Source of the DNA: a bacterium
GTDB taxonomy: Bacteria; Acidobacteriota; Terriglobia; Terriglobales; Acidobacteriaceae
NCBI GenBank assembly: GCA_026225095.1
Contig: JAMFSC010000029.1
Coordinates: 1-35,770 of the forward strand
Length of the DNA stretch: 35,770 nucleotides
Reading direction: 5' to 3'
Shown here: positions 24,326-32,044 of the stretch, piece after piece
Layout of the letters: the number at the start of each line of letters is the position of its first letter
Numbering within the stretch: the stretch's first letter is position 1
The notes under the pieces: model-generated
The model's database searches: none
Seen by the model: the letters and a program-made list of their open reading frames with translations, nothing else
What the model was told of the DNA's origin: nothing
Translations under genes and position numbers: made by a program

Positions 24326-27300
24326 TTAGAACTTGATACGCAGGACGAACTCCATGGTGCGCGGATCGGTTGCGGCAGTGACCTGACCGAAGCTGTTCTG
24401 GAACGCGCCCTTGTTAGACGCGTTTGGCTGATAGGTGCCGTCGGCCTGCGGGGAGCCGAGCGTACCGTTTACTGTGAACGGAGACAGGTGGTTGGGGACG
24501 TTGAACATCTCGGCGCGGAACTCCATTGCGATGGATTCAAGGATTGGAATGTTCTTTTGCAGAGCGGCGTCCCAGTTGTCGAAGAGCGGTCCCTTGATGG
24601 CGTCGTAGCCCAGATTGCCATAGGTTCCAGCAGCCGGCGCAACGAAGGAGACATAATTCAGGTACTGCTTGCCGTTGCCATGGAGATAGGGATTGCCAAC
24701 CAGGTTAGGGCGCTGGCCGACGCTGGCGGTTGTGACCAGATTGCCGGCAAGCGATTGGCCAGAGGGTTGAATGACGTTGATCGGTAGACCGCTTGCGACG
24801 CGGGTGATTCCGGAGACCTGCCAACCACCGGCGATCTTCTTGTACCACTCGCGATCATGCAGCCAGAAGGGCAGCGGATAGACGTAGCTGGCGACGAAGA
24901 TCCTGGGCTGGTTGTAGTTCGCCGGTCCGTAGTCGGCTCCGAGATTGGTACTGTCCTGAGGCTGGTAGTTATAGGCTGAACCATTGGTCAGGGACTGGGA
25001 CCAGGTGTACGCCAGGGTGACCAGACCGCCCTTGTTGAAGCGGGTCTGCATCCGTGCCTGGAGCGAGTTGTAGTTGGAGTTCGCACCGTTGGTGTACTGC
25101 AGGATTTCGCCATATCCTTTGTAGGGGCGGAGCGCGTTACGGGCTATGCCGGGATTTGCCTGCTCGATCCCTGCCGATCCCTGGTTCAGGTCTTTGAGCC
25201 ATGTGAGGCTTCCAGAGTGTGAGCCCACATAGTTCAACTCGGTCGAAGTATTGTTGAAGAGCTTGTGCTGTACACCCAAGCTATAGTTTTGAACGCGCGG
25301 CGGTGCAAGGTTGCGTGCGGCCGAGTTACCGATATTGGTGGGCGCAGCGTTGTTGACACCCACGCTGGCAAGGTTATCGACGTTACCTGCGCTGGCGAGC
25401 GAGGCAACCGCGGTGAATGGCAGCTGAGACGCCGCGCCATAGATATAGTTGCCTTCGACCCTTTCGTACGAAATACCGTAGCCGCCATGGACCACCGTTG
25501 TCTGTGTGCCGGTGAGGTCATAGGCGAAGCCCAGGCGCGGGGCAAAGGTGTTGTAGACGCTGTTGATAATGCCTGGAGGCAGATTGTGAAAGAGTGCAAG
25601 CACGGCGGGGTTGTTGTAGACGGACGGTGCGACGGCCTGCTGTGCCTTCTGGGAGAATCCGGTGCCCGGCAGAATCAGACCGTTGTACGGAGCAGGCGCT
25701 GAGGTGATGAGGCCCGTGGATGGGTTGATCGTCGCGGCCTTCGTCGGGTCGTAGTAGTTGGGATCGAAGAAGGCGGTGTTGTTGGGCCAGCTGTTGATGG
25801 GCGGCATGTATTGCCAGCGCAGGCCGAGGTTGAGGGTGAGGCGGCGATTCACGGTCCAGTCGTCCTGCAGGTAGGTTTCGAACTGAAGGAAACGCGCTTG
25901 AATTTGCGGAATATTGCTGCCTTCCGTGTAACTTCCGAAGTTTCCGGCAACGAGGTTGGCAAGACTGGTGAAGGTAAAGGCGCCGTTCAACTGTGGCGGC
26001 GCAGTCTGATTCTTGCGGGCCCGCCAGAAGTAGCCGCCAGCCTTCAAGGAGTGATTTCCGATGACGTGGGCGAAGTCATCTTTGAGGGCGTAGATGCGTT
26101 GCGAGTTATCGAACTGTCGCGGTGCGACCCCGGGGTTGCCGTAGCCGGTGATCGTGATCTGCGGGATGTAGGGTGAAGCGTTGTAGAGGGTCGCGTAGGT
26201 GAGGCCAAAGTCGGAGCGAAGGATCTTGATATTGCCGAACTGAGAGTTTGCGCGGATGCTTCCACCCTCGTTGATGATGTTTCCGGAATAGGAGCCGGTC
26301 GCGATGTTAACTGTCTTGGAGTTGAAGGTGTGGGTCCACTGGGCAGACGAGGTCAGGCCGGGGATGGTGCGGTTGTAGATGATGTAGTTGGTTGGGTTGC
26401 CAATGTTGAGCACGTTGTCGTGCACGAAGTGGCCGCTGATCTGATTCTTCTCGTTCAGGTTGTAATCGACCTTGACCAGATACTCAGACTGGTTGTTGTT
26501 CCCGGGGCTGAGGTACTGGACATTGCCCGTCGGGTCGTTAAGCAGGGTTGCGGCGAGCGCACGTCCGGTTGCGGTTGATGGACCGGTGGCGATGGCCGCA
26601 GCGATGTCCGCGGGCTTGGGGACCGAGGCGTTGGTGACTGTGCCGGTGCGAAGACGCTTGTACTCTTGCGCAGCGAAAAAGAAAAGCTTCTCGCGATTCT
26701 GATTGAAATAGCTGGGAATCCAGATGGGACCGCCGACGGTATATCCAAAGTCGTTGTAGCGAAGCGGTGCCTTGAGAGGCGTCGAGCCATAGGCGCTGAT
26801 CGCGCGGAAGGGATAGGCCTGCACGGCGTCGTTGCGGAGATACTCATAGGCATTGCCGTGAAAGTTGCGGCCACCGCTCTTGATGGCGACTGATACGGTG
26901 GCGCCAGAGGTTCCGCCGTAGCTTGCATCGTAGCTGGATGCCGCGTTGCGGAACTCCTGCAGAGAGTCAGGTGAGATGTTGACGAAGTTGTTGCCGCCGC
27001 CGCCGTTATCCTTGTTGTCGACACCGTCGATGAAGAAGTTGGCGGAGTCGGTACGGATGCCGTTGACGGACTGCGAGTTGCCGTTGACGCCGTAGGTGCC
27101 AAAGATAGCGAAGCCGCTGGCCACGGTCTGCGAGACGCCGGGCTGGAGCGTGAGGAGCTGAACATAGTTGCGGCCGTTGAGCTGGATCTGCGTGGCTTCG
27201 GTGCTGGTGATAACACCGCCAATCTCCGCGGTGGTCGTCTGGATCATCACGGTCTCCGCCTTGATCTCGACGGATTCAGTGACCTGACCGACCGCCAGCT

Positions 27301-27619
27301 GGACCATGACGGCGGGTTTGGCGCCGACGTCCACGTTGACATCGGTGATAACGGATCTCTTGAAGCCTGGCATAGAAGTGGTTACGGTGTAGGTGCCGAC
27401 GGGAAGGTTGAGGACGACGTAGAGTCCGTCGCCGTTGCTCTTGACGGTGCGGCTGATGTCGGTGGATGTGTTCGTGACGCTGACTTCCGCGCCCGGGATG
27501 GCCGCGCCGGTTGGGTCGGTCACTGTACCGCTGATCTGTTGGCTATCCACCGCTTGCGCGAGCATGACGCATGGGGCGATGCAGGCCGACAAAATGAGGC
27601 TGAATACTGCACGTTTCAT
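24326..27619 (-). CDS. Oar-like TonB-dependent receptor with carboxypeptidase-regulatory domain
   Basis: A 1097-residue outer-membrane protein. The start MKRAVFSLILSACIAP at 27619 has AGGAG eight bases upstream and gives a signal peptide ending near MLAQA; the frame is open to 27733, but that extension is in the leader. Residues about 25-110 are a carboxypeptidase-regulatory-like domain (QISGTVTDPTGAAIPGAEVS, GTYTVTTSMPGFKRS). A plug domain follows (NGRNYVQLLTLQPGV, FFIDGVDNKDNGGGGNNF, SYDASYGGTSGATVSVAIKS), then a long beta barrel ending RTMEFVLRIKF. Oar-like receptors are abundant in Acidobacteria and import large substrates, often saccharides or peptides, using TonB energy. The gene has its own promoter and terminator and is complete, unlike the paralogue at 10483-13329. 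Confidence 0.93.
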   Translation of the reverse strand: MKRAVFSLILSACIAPCVMLAQAVDSQQISGTVTDPTGAAIPGAEVSVTNTSTDISRTVKSNGDGLYVVLNLPVGTYTVTTSMPGFKRSVITDVNVDVGAKPAVMVQLAVGQVTESVEIKAETVMIQTTTAEIGGVITSTEATQIQLNGRNYVQLLTLQPGVSQTVASGFAIFGTYGVNGNSQSVNGIRTDSANFFIDGVDNKDNGGGGNNFVNISPDSLQEFRNAASSYDASYGGTSGATVSVAIKSGGRNFHGNAYEYLRNDAVQAYPFRAISAYGSTPLKAPLRYNDFGYTVGGPIWIPSYFNQNREKLFFFAAQEYKRLRTGTVTNASVPKPADIAAAIATGPSTATGRALAATLLNDPTGNVQYLSPGNNNQSEYLVKVDYNLNEKNQISGHFVHDNVLNIGNPTNYIIYNRTIPGLTSSAQWTHTFNSKTVNIATGSYSGNIINEGGSIRANSQFGNIKILRSDFGLTYATLYNASPYIPQITITGYGNPGVAPRQFDNSQRIYALKDDFAHVIGNHSLKAGGYFWRARKNQTAPPQLNGAFTFTSLANLVAGNFGSYTEGSNIPQIQARFLQFETYLQDDWTVNRRLTLNLGLRWQYMPPINSWPNNTAFFDPNYYDPTKAATINPSTGLITSAPAPYNGLILPGTGFSQKAQQAVAPSVYNNPAVLALFHNLPPGIINSVYNTFAPRLGFAYDLTGTQTTVVHGGYGISYERVEGNYIYGAASQLPFTAVASLASAGNVDNLASVGVNNAAPTNIGNSAARNLAPPRVQNYSLGVQHKLFNNTSTELNYVGSHSGSLTWLKDLNQGSAGIEQANPGIARNALRPYKGYGEILQYTNGANSNYNSLQARMQTRFNKGGLVTLAYTWSQSLTNGSAYNYQPQDSTNLGADYGPANYNQPRIFVASYVYPLPFWLHDREWYKKIAGGWQVSGITRVASGLPINVIQPSGQSLAGNLVTTASVGQRPNLVGNPYLHGNGKQYLNYVSFVAPAAGTYGNLGYDAIKGPLFDNWDAALQKNIPILESIAMEFRAEMFNVPNHLSPFTVNGTLGSPQADGTYQPNASNKGAFQNSFGQVTAATDPRTMEFVLRIKF

Positions 27620-27764
27620 TTGCAATCTCCTAAGAATACGCAAGCTTCGAGCACAGCCATCGGCTCGAAGGTCCTCTGGTAAAGATCTGATCCTCACCCT
27701 TTCATCACGTAAGCGCGGGACAGCCGTCCGCATACGAAAAGGGAGTTTTGTACGCGGCGCAAAC

Positions 27765-27793
27765 TATATAGGAGTAGGGAGGAAGACTGTCAA
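27765..27793 (-). promoter_or_regulatory. Sigma70-type promoter of the TonB receptor gene
   Basis: On the minus strand TTGACA (27793-27788) and TATATA (27770-27765) are separated by exactly 17 bases. This is a near-consensus housekeeping promoter pointing at the receptor; transcription would begin near 27758. Confidence 0.75.
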
Positions 27794-27921
27794 GGCAAAT
27801 CGTTCTGGGAGGTTTCAGTTGAGAACTTTGATGCCAAGCGCGTCAGCAGTCCGATGCGGGAGTCACGGAGTGACCCACTGACTATTGCCAGTGATTCAGG
27901 CTTGGCCGAACCACGAGCAAT

Positions 27922-27950
27922 TTCGTACGAATTGTTTCGTTGACAAGTAC
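27922..27950 (+). promoter_or_regulatory. Candidate BlaI operator and -35 element
   Basis: TTCGTACGAA (27922-27931) is a perfect 10-bp palindrome, and its half GTACGAA recurs at about 27947-27953. TTGACA lies between them at 27940-27945. BlaI/MecI repressors bind dyads overlapping their own promoter, so this is a plausible autoregulatory site. The sequence differs from the staphylococcal TACA/TGTA box, and a good -10 is not evident. Confidence 0.4.
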
Positions 27951-27964
27951 GAAGGACTTCGGAT

Positions 27965-28360
27965 ATGGTCTCACTCATGAAGAATTCAAGAGAACTTCCG
28001 AGGCCGACAGAGGGGGAGCTGGAACTCCTCTCCATCTTGTGGGCACGAGGTCAGGCCACAGTGCGTGACGTGTTTGTTGCGGTGAACGAGCATCGGTCGG
28101 TCGTCTACACGGGTGTGCAGAAGTTGATGCAGATCATGCTGGACAAGGGCCTGGTCGTACGCGACGTGACGGAGCGGGCGCATGTGTATCGGGCCGCTGT
28201 GGCGAAAGAAGAGACAGAGCAGAGGTTCATGCGCGAGCTGAGCAACCGTTTCTTCGCGGGAAGCGCAGGCCAGCTTGCTCTGCGGGCGTTGGAGATGGAG
28301 CAGGCCAGCGACGAAGAGCTAAGCGAGATTCGGAAGCTGATCGCAAGGAAACGGTACTAG
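27965..28360 (+). CDS. BlaI/MecI-family repressor
   Basis: A 131-residue winged-helix repressor. RPTEGELELLSILWARGQAT, VRDVFVAVNEHRSVVYTGVQ, KLMQIMLDKGLVVRD and HVYRAAVAKEETEQRFMREL are standard BlaI/MecI/CopY segments, with the C-terminal dimer helix at about 85-131. AAGGA lies eight bases before the ATG at 27965; an ATG at 27977 is an alternative. It is 15 bp upstream of an M56 peptidase gene, the classic repressor/sensor pair in which the peptidase signals relief of repression. The target is probably this operon and possibly genes elsewhere. Confidence 0.95.
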   Translation: MVSLMKNSRELPRPTEGELELLSILWARGQATVRDVFVAVNEHRSVVYTGVQKLMQIMLDKGLVVRDVTERAHVYRAAVAKEETEQRFMRELSNRFFAGSAGQLALRALEMEQASDEELSEIRKLIARKRY

Positions 28361-28375
28361 GAAAGGAAGGAAGAG

Positions 28376-30550
28376 ATGAGTGCCCTCAACTGGTTACGGA
28401 ATGGCGAAGTGGTTGCGCTGGGTTGGACCCTGCTGCACTTTTGTTGGCAGAGCACGGCCATCGTCATTGCTTACGCGTTGATTGATCGGTGCACCAAGCG
28501 GGCGTCCACCGTCTTGCGCTATGGCATTGCGATGAGCGTGCTTGCGCTGATGCCGTTGGTGGCCGCAGCGACCTTTCTGGAGCAGGAACAGCTTATATCG
28601 CAGGTGCGGCAGGATCAGCAGCAGTTTGCCAGATCACGCGTGGGCACGATGCATTCCGCGTTGATCGAGCAACTGCCGATGGCTGCACCGGCGATGGGGA
28701 ACAGCGAGCTGTGGATCGCTGAGCATGCTGGTCTACTGCTCCCGTCCATGGACGTCCTATGGCTCGCCGGGGTTCTGGTGCTGGCGACTCGCGCGGCCGG
28801 TGGCTGGTGGGAGTTGCGATCGCTGCGGCTGAGGGCCAAGGCTATCGTGCCGCAACACTTGCAGCTCAGCTTCGACAAGCTGTCAAGCAGGTATCGGTTG
28901 AGTCGCCAAACCATGTTGCGTGTATCGGATGAGGTCATCTCGCCGATGGCGTTCGGAATATGGCGCACGGTCGTGCTGATGCCGTTGAGTGCGGCGACGT
29001 CCCTGCCGTCGGATCAACTGGAGGCGGTTCTGGCGCACGAACTGGCACATGTCCGGCGGTGGGATTACCTCTGTAATCTTCTGCAGACATCTGTCGAGTG
29101 CCTCTTCTTCTTCCAACCCGCAATGTGGTGGGTGAGCCGGAAGGCGCGCGAGTTCCGGGAGGTTTGCTGCGATGAAGTGGCGGCAGAGGCCTGCGCCGAC
29201 CCGGTCGTGTACGCGGAGGCCTTGCTGCACATGGAGGAACAGCGCGGGAAAAATATTCGGCTGGCCGTGGCGCTCCACGGTCACGGTGGGACGCTCTTGA
29301 ATCGAGTACGAAGAGTGATGGGGGAGAAGGCAATGGAGCAACAATCGATGAGTGGAATACGGATGGCGGCGGTAGGCGTCGTTCTGATGGCTCTTTATGT
29401 CGCGCCTCGCGTAGCGCACGGCATGAAGGCCGATCGACAGCAGGTTGGAGCGACGGAACCCGCTATACCGGCAACGGCCGAAGTGGCGAACCCCGTGGTT
29501 GTTGTAGCTCCTTCCGTGAGCCCCCTGCACGCTGTGGTTGAGATGGAAGCGGCGCAGCCTGCATCTGCAGAGGCGTCCAACCCTCGGGAGATTGTGGCGT
29601 CCACTCCTATGCCGCGGCCAGATCCAATTGCAATGTCCGTGCAAGCTTCTTCTCAACCGGGCAGTGGCATGGAGTATCTGCAGAAGATGCGGGATGCCGG
29701 ATATCCGCTTGACCTCAGCAAGGACCTGGACCAGATTGTCACACTGCGCTCTGTTGGCGTGACTCCGGAGTACGCGAAGAGTATGGCGAACGCGGGCCTG
29801 GGGATACCGACGCTGCATGATCTGATCACGCTCAAGTCGATCGGCGCGACACCGGAGTACATTGCAAGTCTCACGGGATCGCCCCTTGCACCGGCAAGCT
29901 TCCATGAGGTGGTTACGATGAGGTCGCTGGGCATATCGCCGGAATACGCGAAGTCTCTGGAGACGCTCGGACTTGGCAAGCCGACAGTGCATGACGTGGT
30001 AAGCATGAAGTCCATGGGCATCACCCCTGAGTTCGTCGCAAGCCTGAGAGGATCAGTCCTGGAGCCGGCGAGCTTCCATGACGTTGTCACAATCAAGTCG
30101 CTTGGTATAACACCGGACTATGCAAATTCGCTGGTTTCGCTGGGACTGGGTAAGCCGACGATGCATGATGTCGTCAGTATGAAGTCGGTTGGCGTAACCC
30201 CTGACTACCTGGCTGGACTCAAGGCGAGTGGGATCCCGCCAGCCGATCTGCATGAGGCTGTGAGCATGAAGTCGGTTGGAGTCACACCGCAATATGCAAG
30301 TGCGATGGCAGCGGCAGGACTCCCGGGAATGAACGCGCATGAGCTGATCGCGATGCGTGCGCAGGGTATGACGCCGGAGTATGCGAGGTGGCTGAAGTCT
30401 ACTTTCCCTGATGCGGACAGCCACGCCATGCGGGAGGCCACCGCGTTCCACATCGACGCCGACTTCGTTGCCAAGGCAAAAGCCAATGGGTTCAACAGCG
30501 TCAGCCTGGACAAGCTGACAAAGCTCAAGATGTCGGGGCTGCTGAACTAA
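28376..30550 (+). CDS. BlaR1/MecR1-like M56 metallopeptidase with a C-terminal 29-residue repeat array
   Basis: A 724-residue membrane protein. Several N-terminal helices (WTLLHFCWQSTAIVIAYAL, YGIAMSVLALMPLVAAATF, DVLWLAGVLVLATRAAG) enclose a cytoplasmic zinc peptidase: H221-ELA-H225 in VLAHELAHVRRWDYL and the downstream FREVCCDEVAAEA with a third ligand candidate. A further helix near residue 330 (MAAVGVVLMALYVAP) leads to an external Pro/Ala-rich linker. In BlaR1 a penicillin-binding sensor domain would follow. Here residues about 450-724 are tandem repeats of consensus hD-V-MKS-GVTPEYA-L---GL--P. Purine-rich GGAAGGAAG precedes the ATG. The repeat array probably senses or binds a ligand outside the membrane, and the peptidase then inactivates the BlaI repressor. 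Ligand unknown. Confidence 0.9.
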   Translation: MSALNWLRNGEVVALGWTLLHFCWQSTAIVIAYALIDRCTKRASTVLRYGIAMSVLALMPLVAAATFLEQEQLISQVRQDQQQFARSRVGTMHSALIEQLPMAAPAMGNSELWIAEHAGLLLPSMDVLWLAGVLVLATRAAGGWWELRSLRLRAKAIVPQHLQLSFDKLSSRYRLSRQTMLRVSDEVISPMAFGIWRTVVLMPLSAATSLPSDQLEAVLAHELAHVRRWDYLCNLLQTSVECLFFFQPAMWWVSRKAREFREVCCDEVAAEACADPVVYAEALLHMEEQRGKNIRLAVALHGHGGTLLNRVRRVMGEKAMEQQSMSGIRMAAVGVVLMALYVAPRVAHGMKADRQQVGATEPAIPATAEVANPVVVVAPSVSPLHAVVEMEAAQPASAEASNPREIVASTPMPRPDPIAMSVQASSQPGSGMEYLQKMRDAGYPLDLSKDLDQIVTLRSVGVTPEYAKSMANAGLGIPTLHDLITLKSIGATPEYIASLTGSPLAPASFHEVVTMRSLGISPEYAKSLETLGLGKPTVHDVVSMKSMGITPEFVASLRGSVLEPASFHDVVTIKSLGITPDYANSLVSLGLGKPTMHDVVSMKSVGVTPDYLAGLKASGIPPADLHEAVSMKSVGVTPQYASAMAAAGLPGMNAHELIAMRAQGMTPEYARWLKSTFPDADSHAMREATAFHIDADFVAKAKANGFNSVSLDKLTKLKMSGLLN
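29723..30547 (+). repeat. Tandem 87-bp (29-residue) coding repeats in the M56 gene
   Basis: Unit starts fall at 29723 (30 codons), 29813, 29900, 29987, 30074, 30161, 30248 and 30335, then a diverged unit at 30419 and a half unit. Each encodes (L/F/M)HD-V-MKS-G(V/I)TP(E/D)Y----L. Units ending GLGKPT alternate with units ending in PAS or PAD, so 29900-30073 and 30074-30247 form a 58-residue super-repeat, which suggests expansion by duplication of pairs. Confidence 0.9.
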
Positions 30551-30647
30551 CAGCCTCACCAACGCACCCCTTACGGGATTCCGCTGTGGTCCTGAGACCG
30601 CAAGGGAAGATCCGCGTTCCAATCACACTCAACCGCGAGGACCTCCT

Positions 30648-31430
30648 ATGAAACGCCTTCTGTTCGCACTCCTGGCACTTGGTTCGTCGGTAACTTGTGT
30701 TGCACAAACCATGACCGGTCTGTGCATGATGTCGAAGCCGTCGGGCACGGATAAGCCATCGACGGCGCAGGTGATGCTTGCTGAAAGCAACTGCGACACA
30801 AACTCTGGCCACTGCATGGGAATGTCGACTTCGAACCTTGATTGGCGGCGCTGGACAGGTATTTCCCAGGAGGCTCTTGACGCGCAGGGATCGCAGGTGT
30901 CTGCCCATCTGACAGGTGATGCAGGCGAACTCGTCTGCGACGGAGTCGTGCATGATGGTGTGCTGGCGGGACGCTTCCGCTTCAACCCCAGCGCCACCTT
31001 TCCGGGGGCCATGGCTGCGATCGGCTTTGACGGTGTCACTCCGCGGAAGCAATTCAGCTTCCTGATGCTGGATGTGACACCAGCGTGGGCGAAGGAGATG
31101 CAGACGCTTGGTGTGATCGAGCTGTCTACGAATAAGTTGGACGGCTTGCGTGCGCTGCATGTTGATGCCGATTACATCCGAGCGATCGCTGCCGCAGGAT
31201 ATCCCGAGTTGCGGGCCGGCAAGCTGACGGAGATGAAAGCCGTTGGCGTCACGCCGGAGAAGGTGCGCGAAGCGAGGGCTATGGGCTTTCAACCAAGTGA
31301 ACAGGAATTGATACAGATGTCGATCTTCAAGATAGATCGGCCATTCGTGGAACGGATGCGGGCGCGAGGCCTTGAAGACCTCACTCTCACCAAGCTCATC
31401 AAGATCAAAATATTCAAACTCGAGGACTGA
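30648..31430 (+). CDS. Exported protein sharing the 29-residue repeat of the M56 sensor
   Basis: A 260-residue protein with a signal peptide (MKRLLFALLALGSSVTCVAQ). Residues about 20-130 form an unidentified domain with four Cys (LCMMSKPSG, SNCDTNSGHCMGM, LVCDGVVHDGVLAG). Residues about 140-260 contain three to four repeats like those of the upstream M56 protein: ALHVDADYIRAIAAAGYP, MKAVGVTPEKVREARAMGF, IFKIDRPFVERMRARGL, with the same spacing of about 29. It follows 97 bp after the M56 gene, with GAGG before its ATG, and is probably co-transcribed. The shared repeat suggests it binds the sensor's external domain or the same ligand. No enzymatic motif is seen. Confidence 0.8.
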   Translation: MKRLLFALLALGSSVTCVAQTMTGLCMMSKPSGTDKPSTAQVMLAESNCDTNSGHCMGMSTSNLDWRRWTGISQEALDAQGSQVSAHLTGDAGELVCDGVVHDGVLAGRFRFNPSATFPGAMAAIGFDGVTPRKQFSFLMLDVTPAWAKEMQTLGVIELSTNKLDGLRALHVDADYIRAIAAAGYPELRAGKLTEMKAVGVTPEKVREARAMGFQPSEQELIQMSIFKIDRPFVERMRARGLEDLTLTKLIKIKIFKLED

Positions 31431-31468
31431 ACAAAGCCGCATGATCACGGGCTGTGTATGGAGCCAAC

Positions 31469-31723
31469 ATGTTCAGAATGATGATGACCGTGGGGACACT
31501 GTGTCTTGTGATGACTTACGAGGCATTGGTTGTGATGTCGCACATGGAAGAGCTCCATGCGACGGTGGCGGCTACAAAGAGACTGGCCAAAGTGGCTCAT
31601 CTGGACCATCGCGCCTCCAGCGCCATGCGGTTCGCTCTATACGGACGGACGGCGACGTGGGACTTCACCATCCGATGCGACGGAGTCCAATGCAGGTTTC
31701 AGGTGTCCACGGCAACGATCTAA
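31469..31723 (+). CDS. Small exported or membrane-anchored hypothetical protein
   Basis: An 84-residue ORF with ATG at 31469 and TGGAG five bases upstream (a GTG at 31454 is an alternative). The N-terminal 20 residues (MFRMMMTVGTLCLVMTYEAL) are hydrophobic, followed by a helical stretch (MEELHATVAATKRLAKVAHL) and a C-terminal part with two Cys (FTIRCDGVQCRFQVSTATI) that could form a disulfide outside the membrane. It is 38 bp after the repeat protein and on the same strand, so may belong to the BlaI operon. No family recognised. Confidence 0.5.
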   Translation: MFRMMMTVGTLCLVMTYEALVVMSHMEELHATVAATKRLAKVAHLDHRASSAMRFALYGRTATWDFTIRCDGVQCRFQVSTATI

Positions 31724-32044
31724 AGTAGCGCTGACTGCCCATTCCCATAGCCTCTGGCCGTGGTTCAGGACGTGGGCCGTTGTATGGTAAAACTGGACAG
31801 CGGTCACGTGCCTGGTGTGGTGGGAGGTGCGGTTGGAGCGGGTTTTCGCGTTTTGCTTGGGGGTTTTTCGGAAACCTGGGTTTGGCCCTTGACGTGCGCT
31901 GCTTGAATTCGGCTTTTTCCTTCCTTTCGGCTGAGAACATTTGATAGTATCCGCTTCCAGGATTCTTCTTTCAGGTCGGGCGTCGGCGGTGGTGCCTCGA
32001 GCGATTCGCTTCCGCTCCGACCCATCCGCACGAGGCAGACCGAG
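31724..32044. other. Intergenic region with repeat copy B, 321 bp
   Basis: This gap precedes the DUF4157 gene. It contains the second copy of the dispersed repeat at 31761-31831. Beyond that I see no gene, and no convincing promoter pair, although TTGACG occurs at 31889. Confidence 0.6.
31761..31831 (+). repeat. Dispersed repeat, copy B
   Basis: Matches copy A (14060-14130) in the same orientation. The shared core contains GTGGGCCGTTGT and GGTAAAACTGGACAGCGGTC; divergence rises towards the right end. Each copy follows shortly after a stop codon on the same strand and precedes G/T-rich noncoding DNA. Confidence 0.7.

Larger units (their letters stand above)
27620..27964. promoter_or_regulatory. 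Divergent intergenic region, 345 bp
   Basis: This lies between the TonB receptor (-) and the BlaI regulator (+). It contains a sigma70-type promoter for the receptor at 27765-27793, leaving a leader of about 139 nt, and on the right a 10-bp palindrome and a TTGACA close to blaI. No gene or structured RNA family was recognised in the leader. Confidence 0.7.

Noticed and set aside
28883..29992. A 369-codon minus-strand open frame
   Set aside because: Antisense to the M56 peptidase gene; His/Arg-rich shadow.
29723..30547. Regular 87-bp repeats considered as a CRISPR or minisatellite
   Set aside because: They are in frame, encode a degenerate 29-residue protein repeat and have no spacers.
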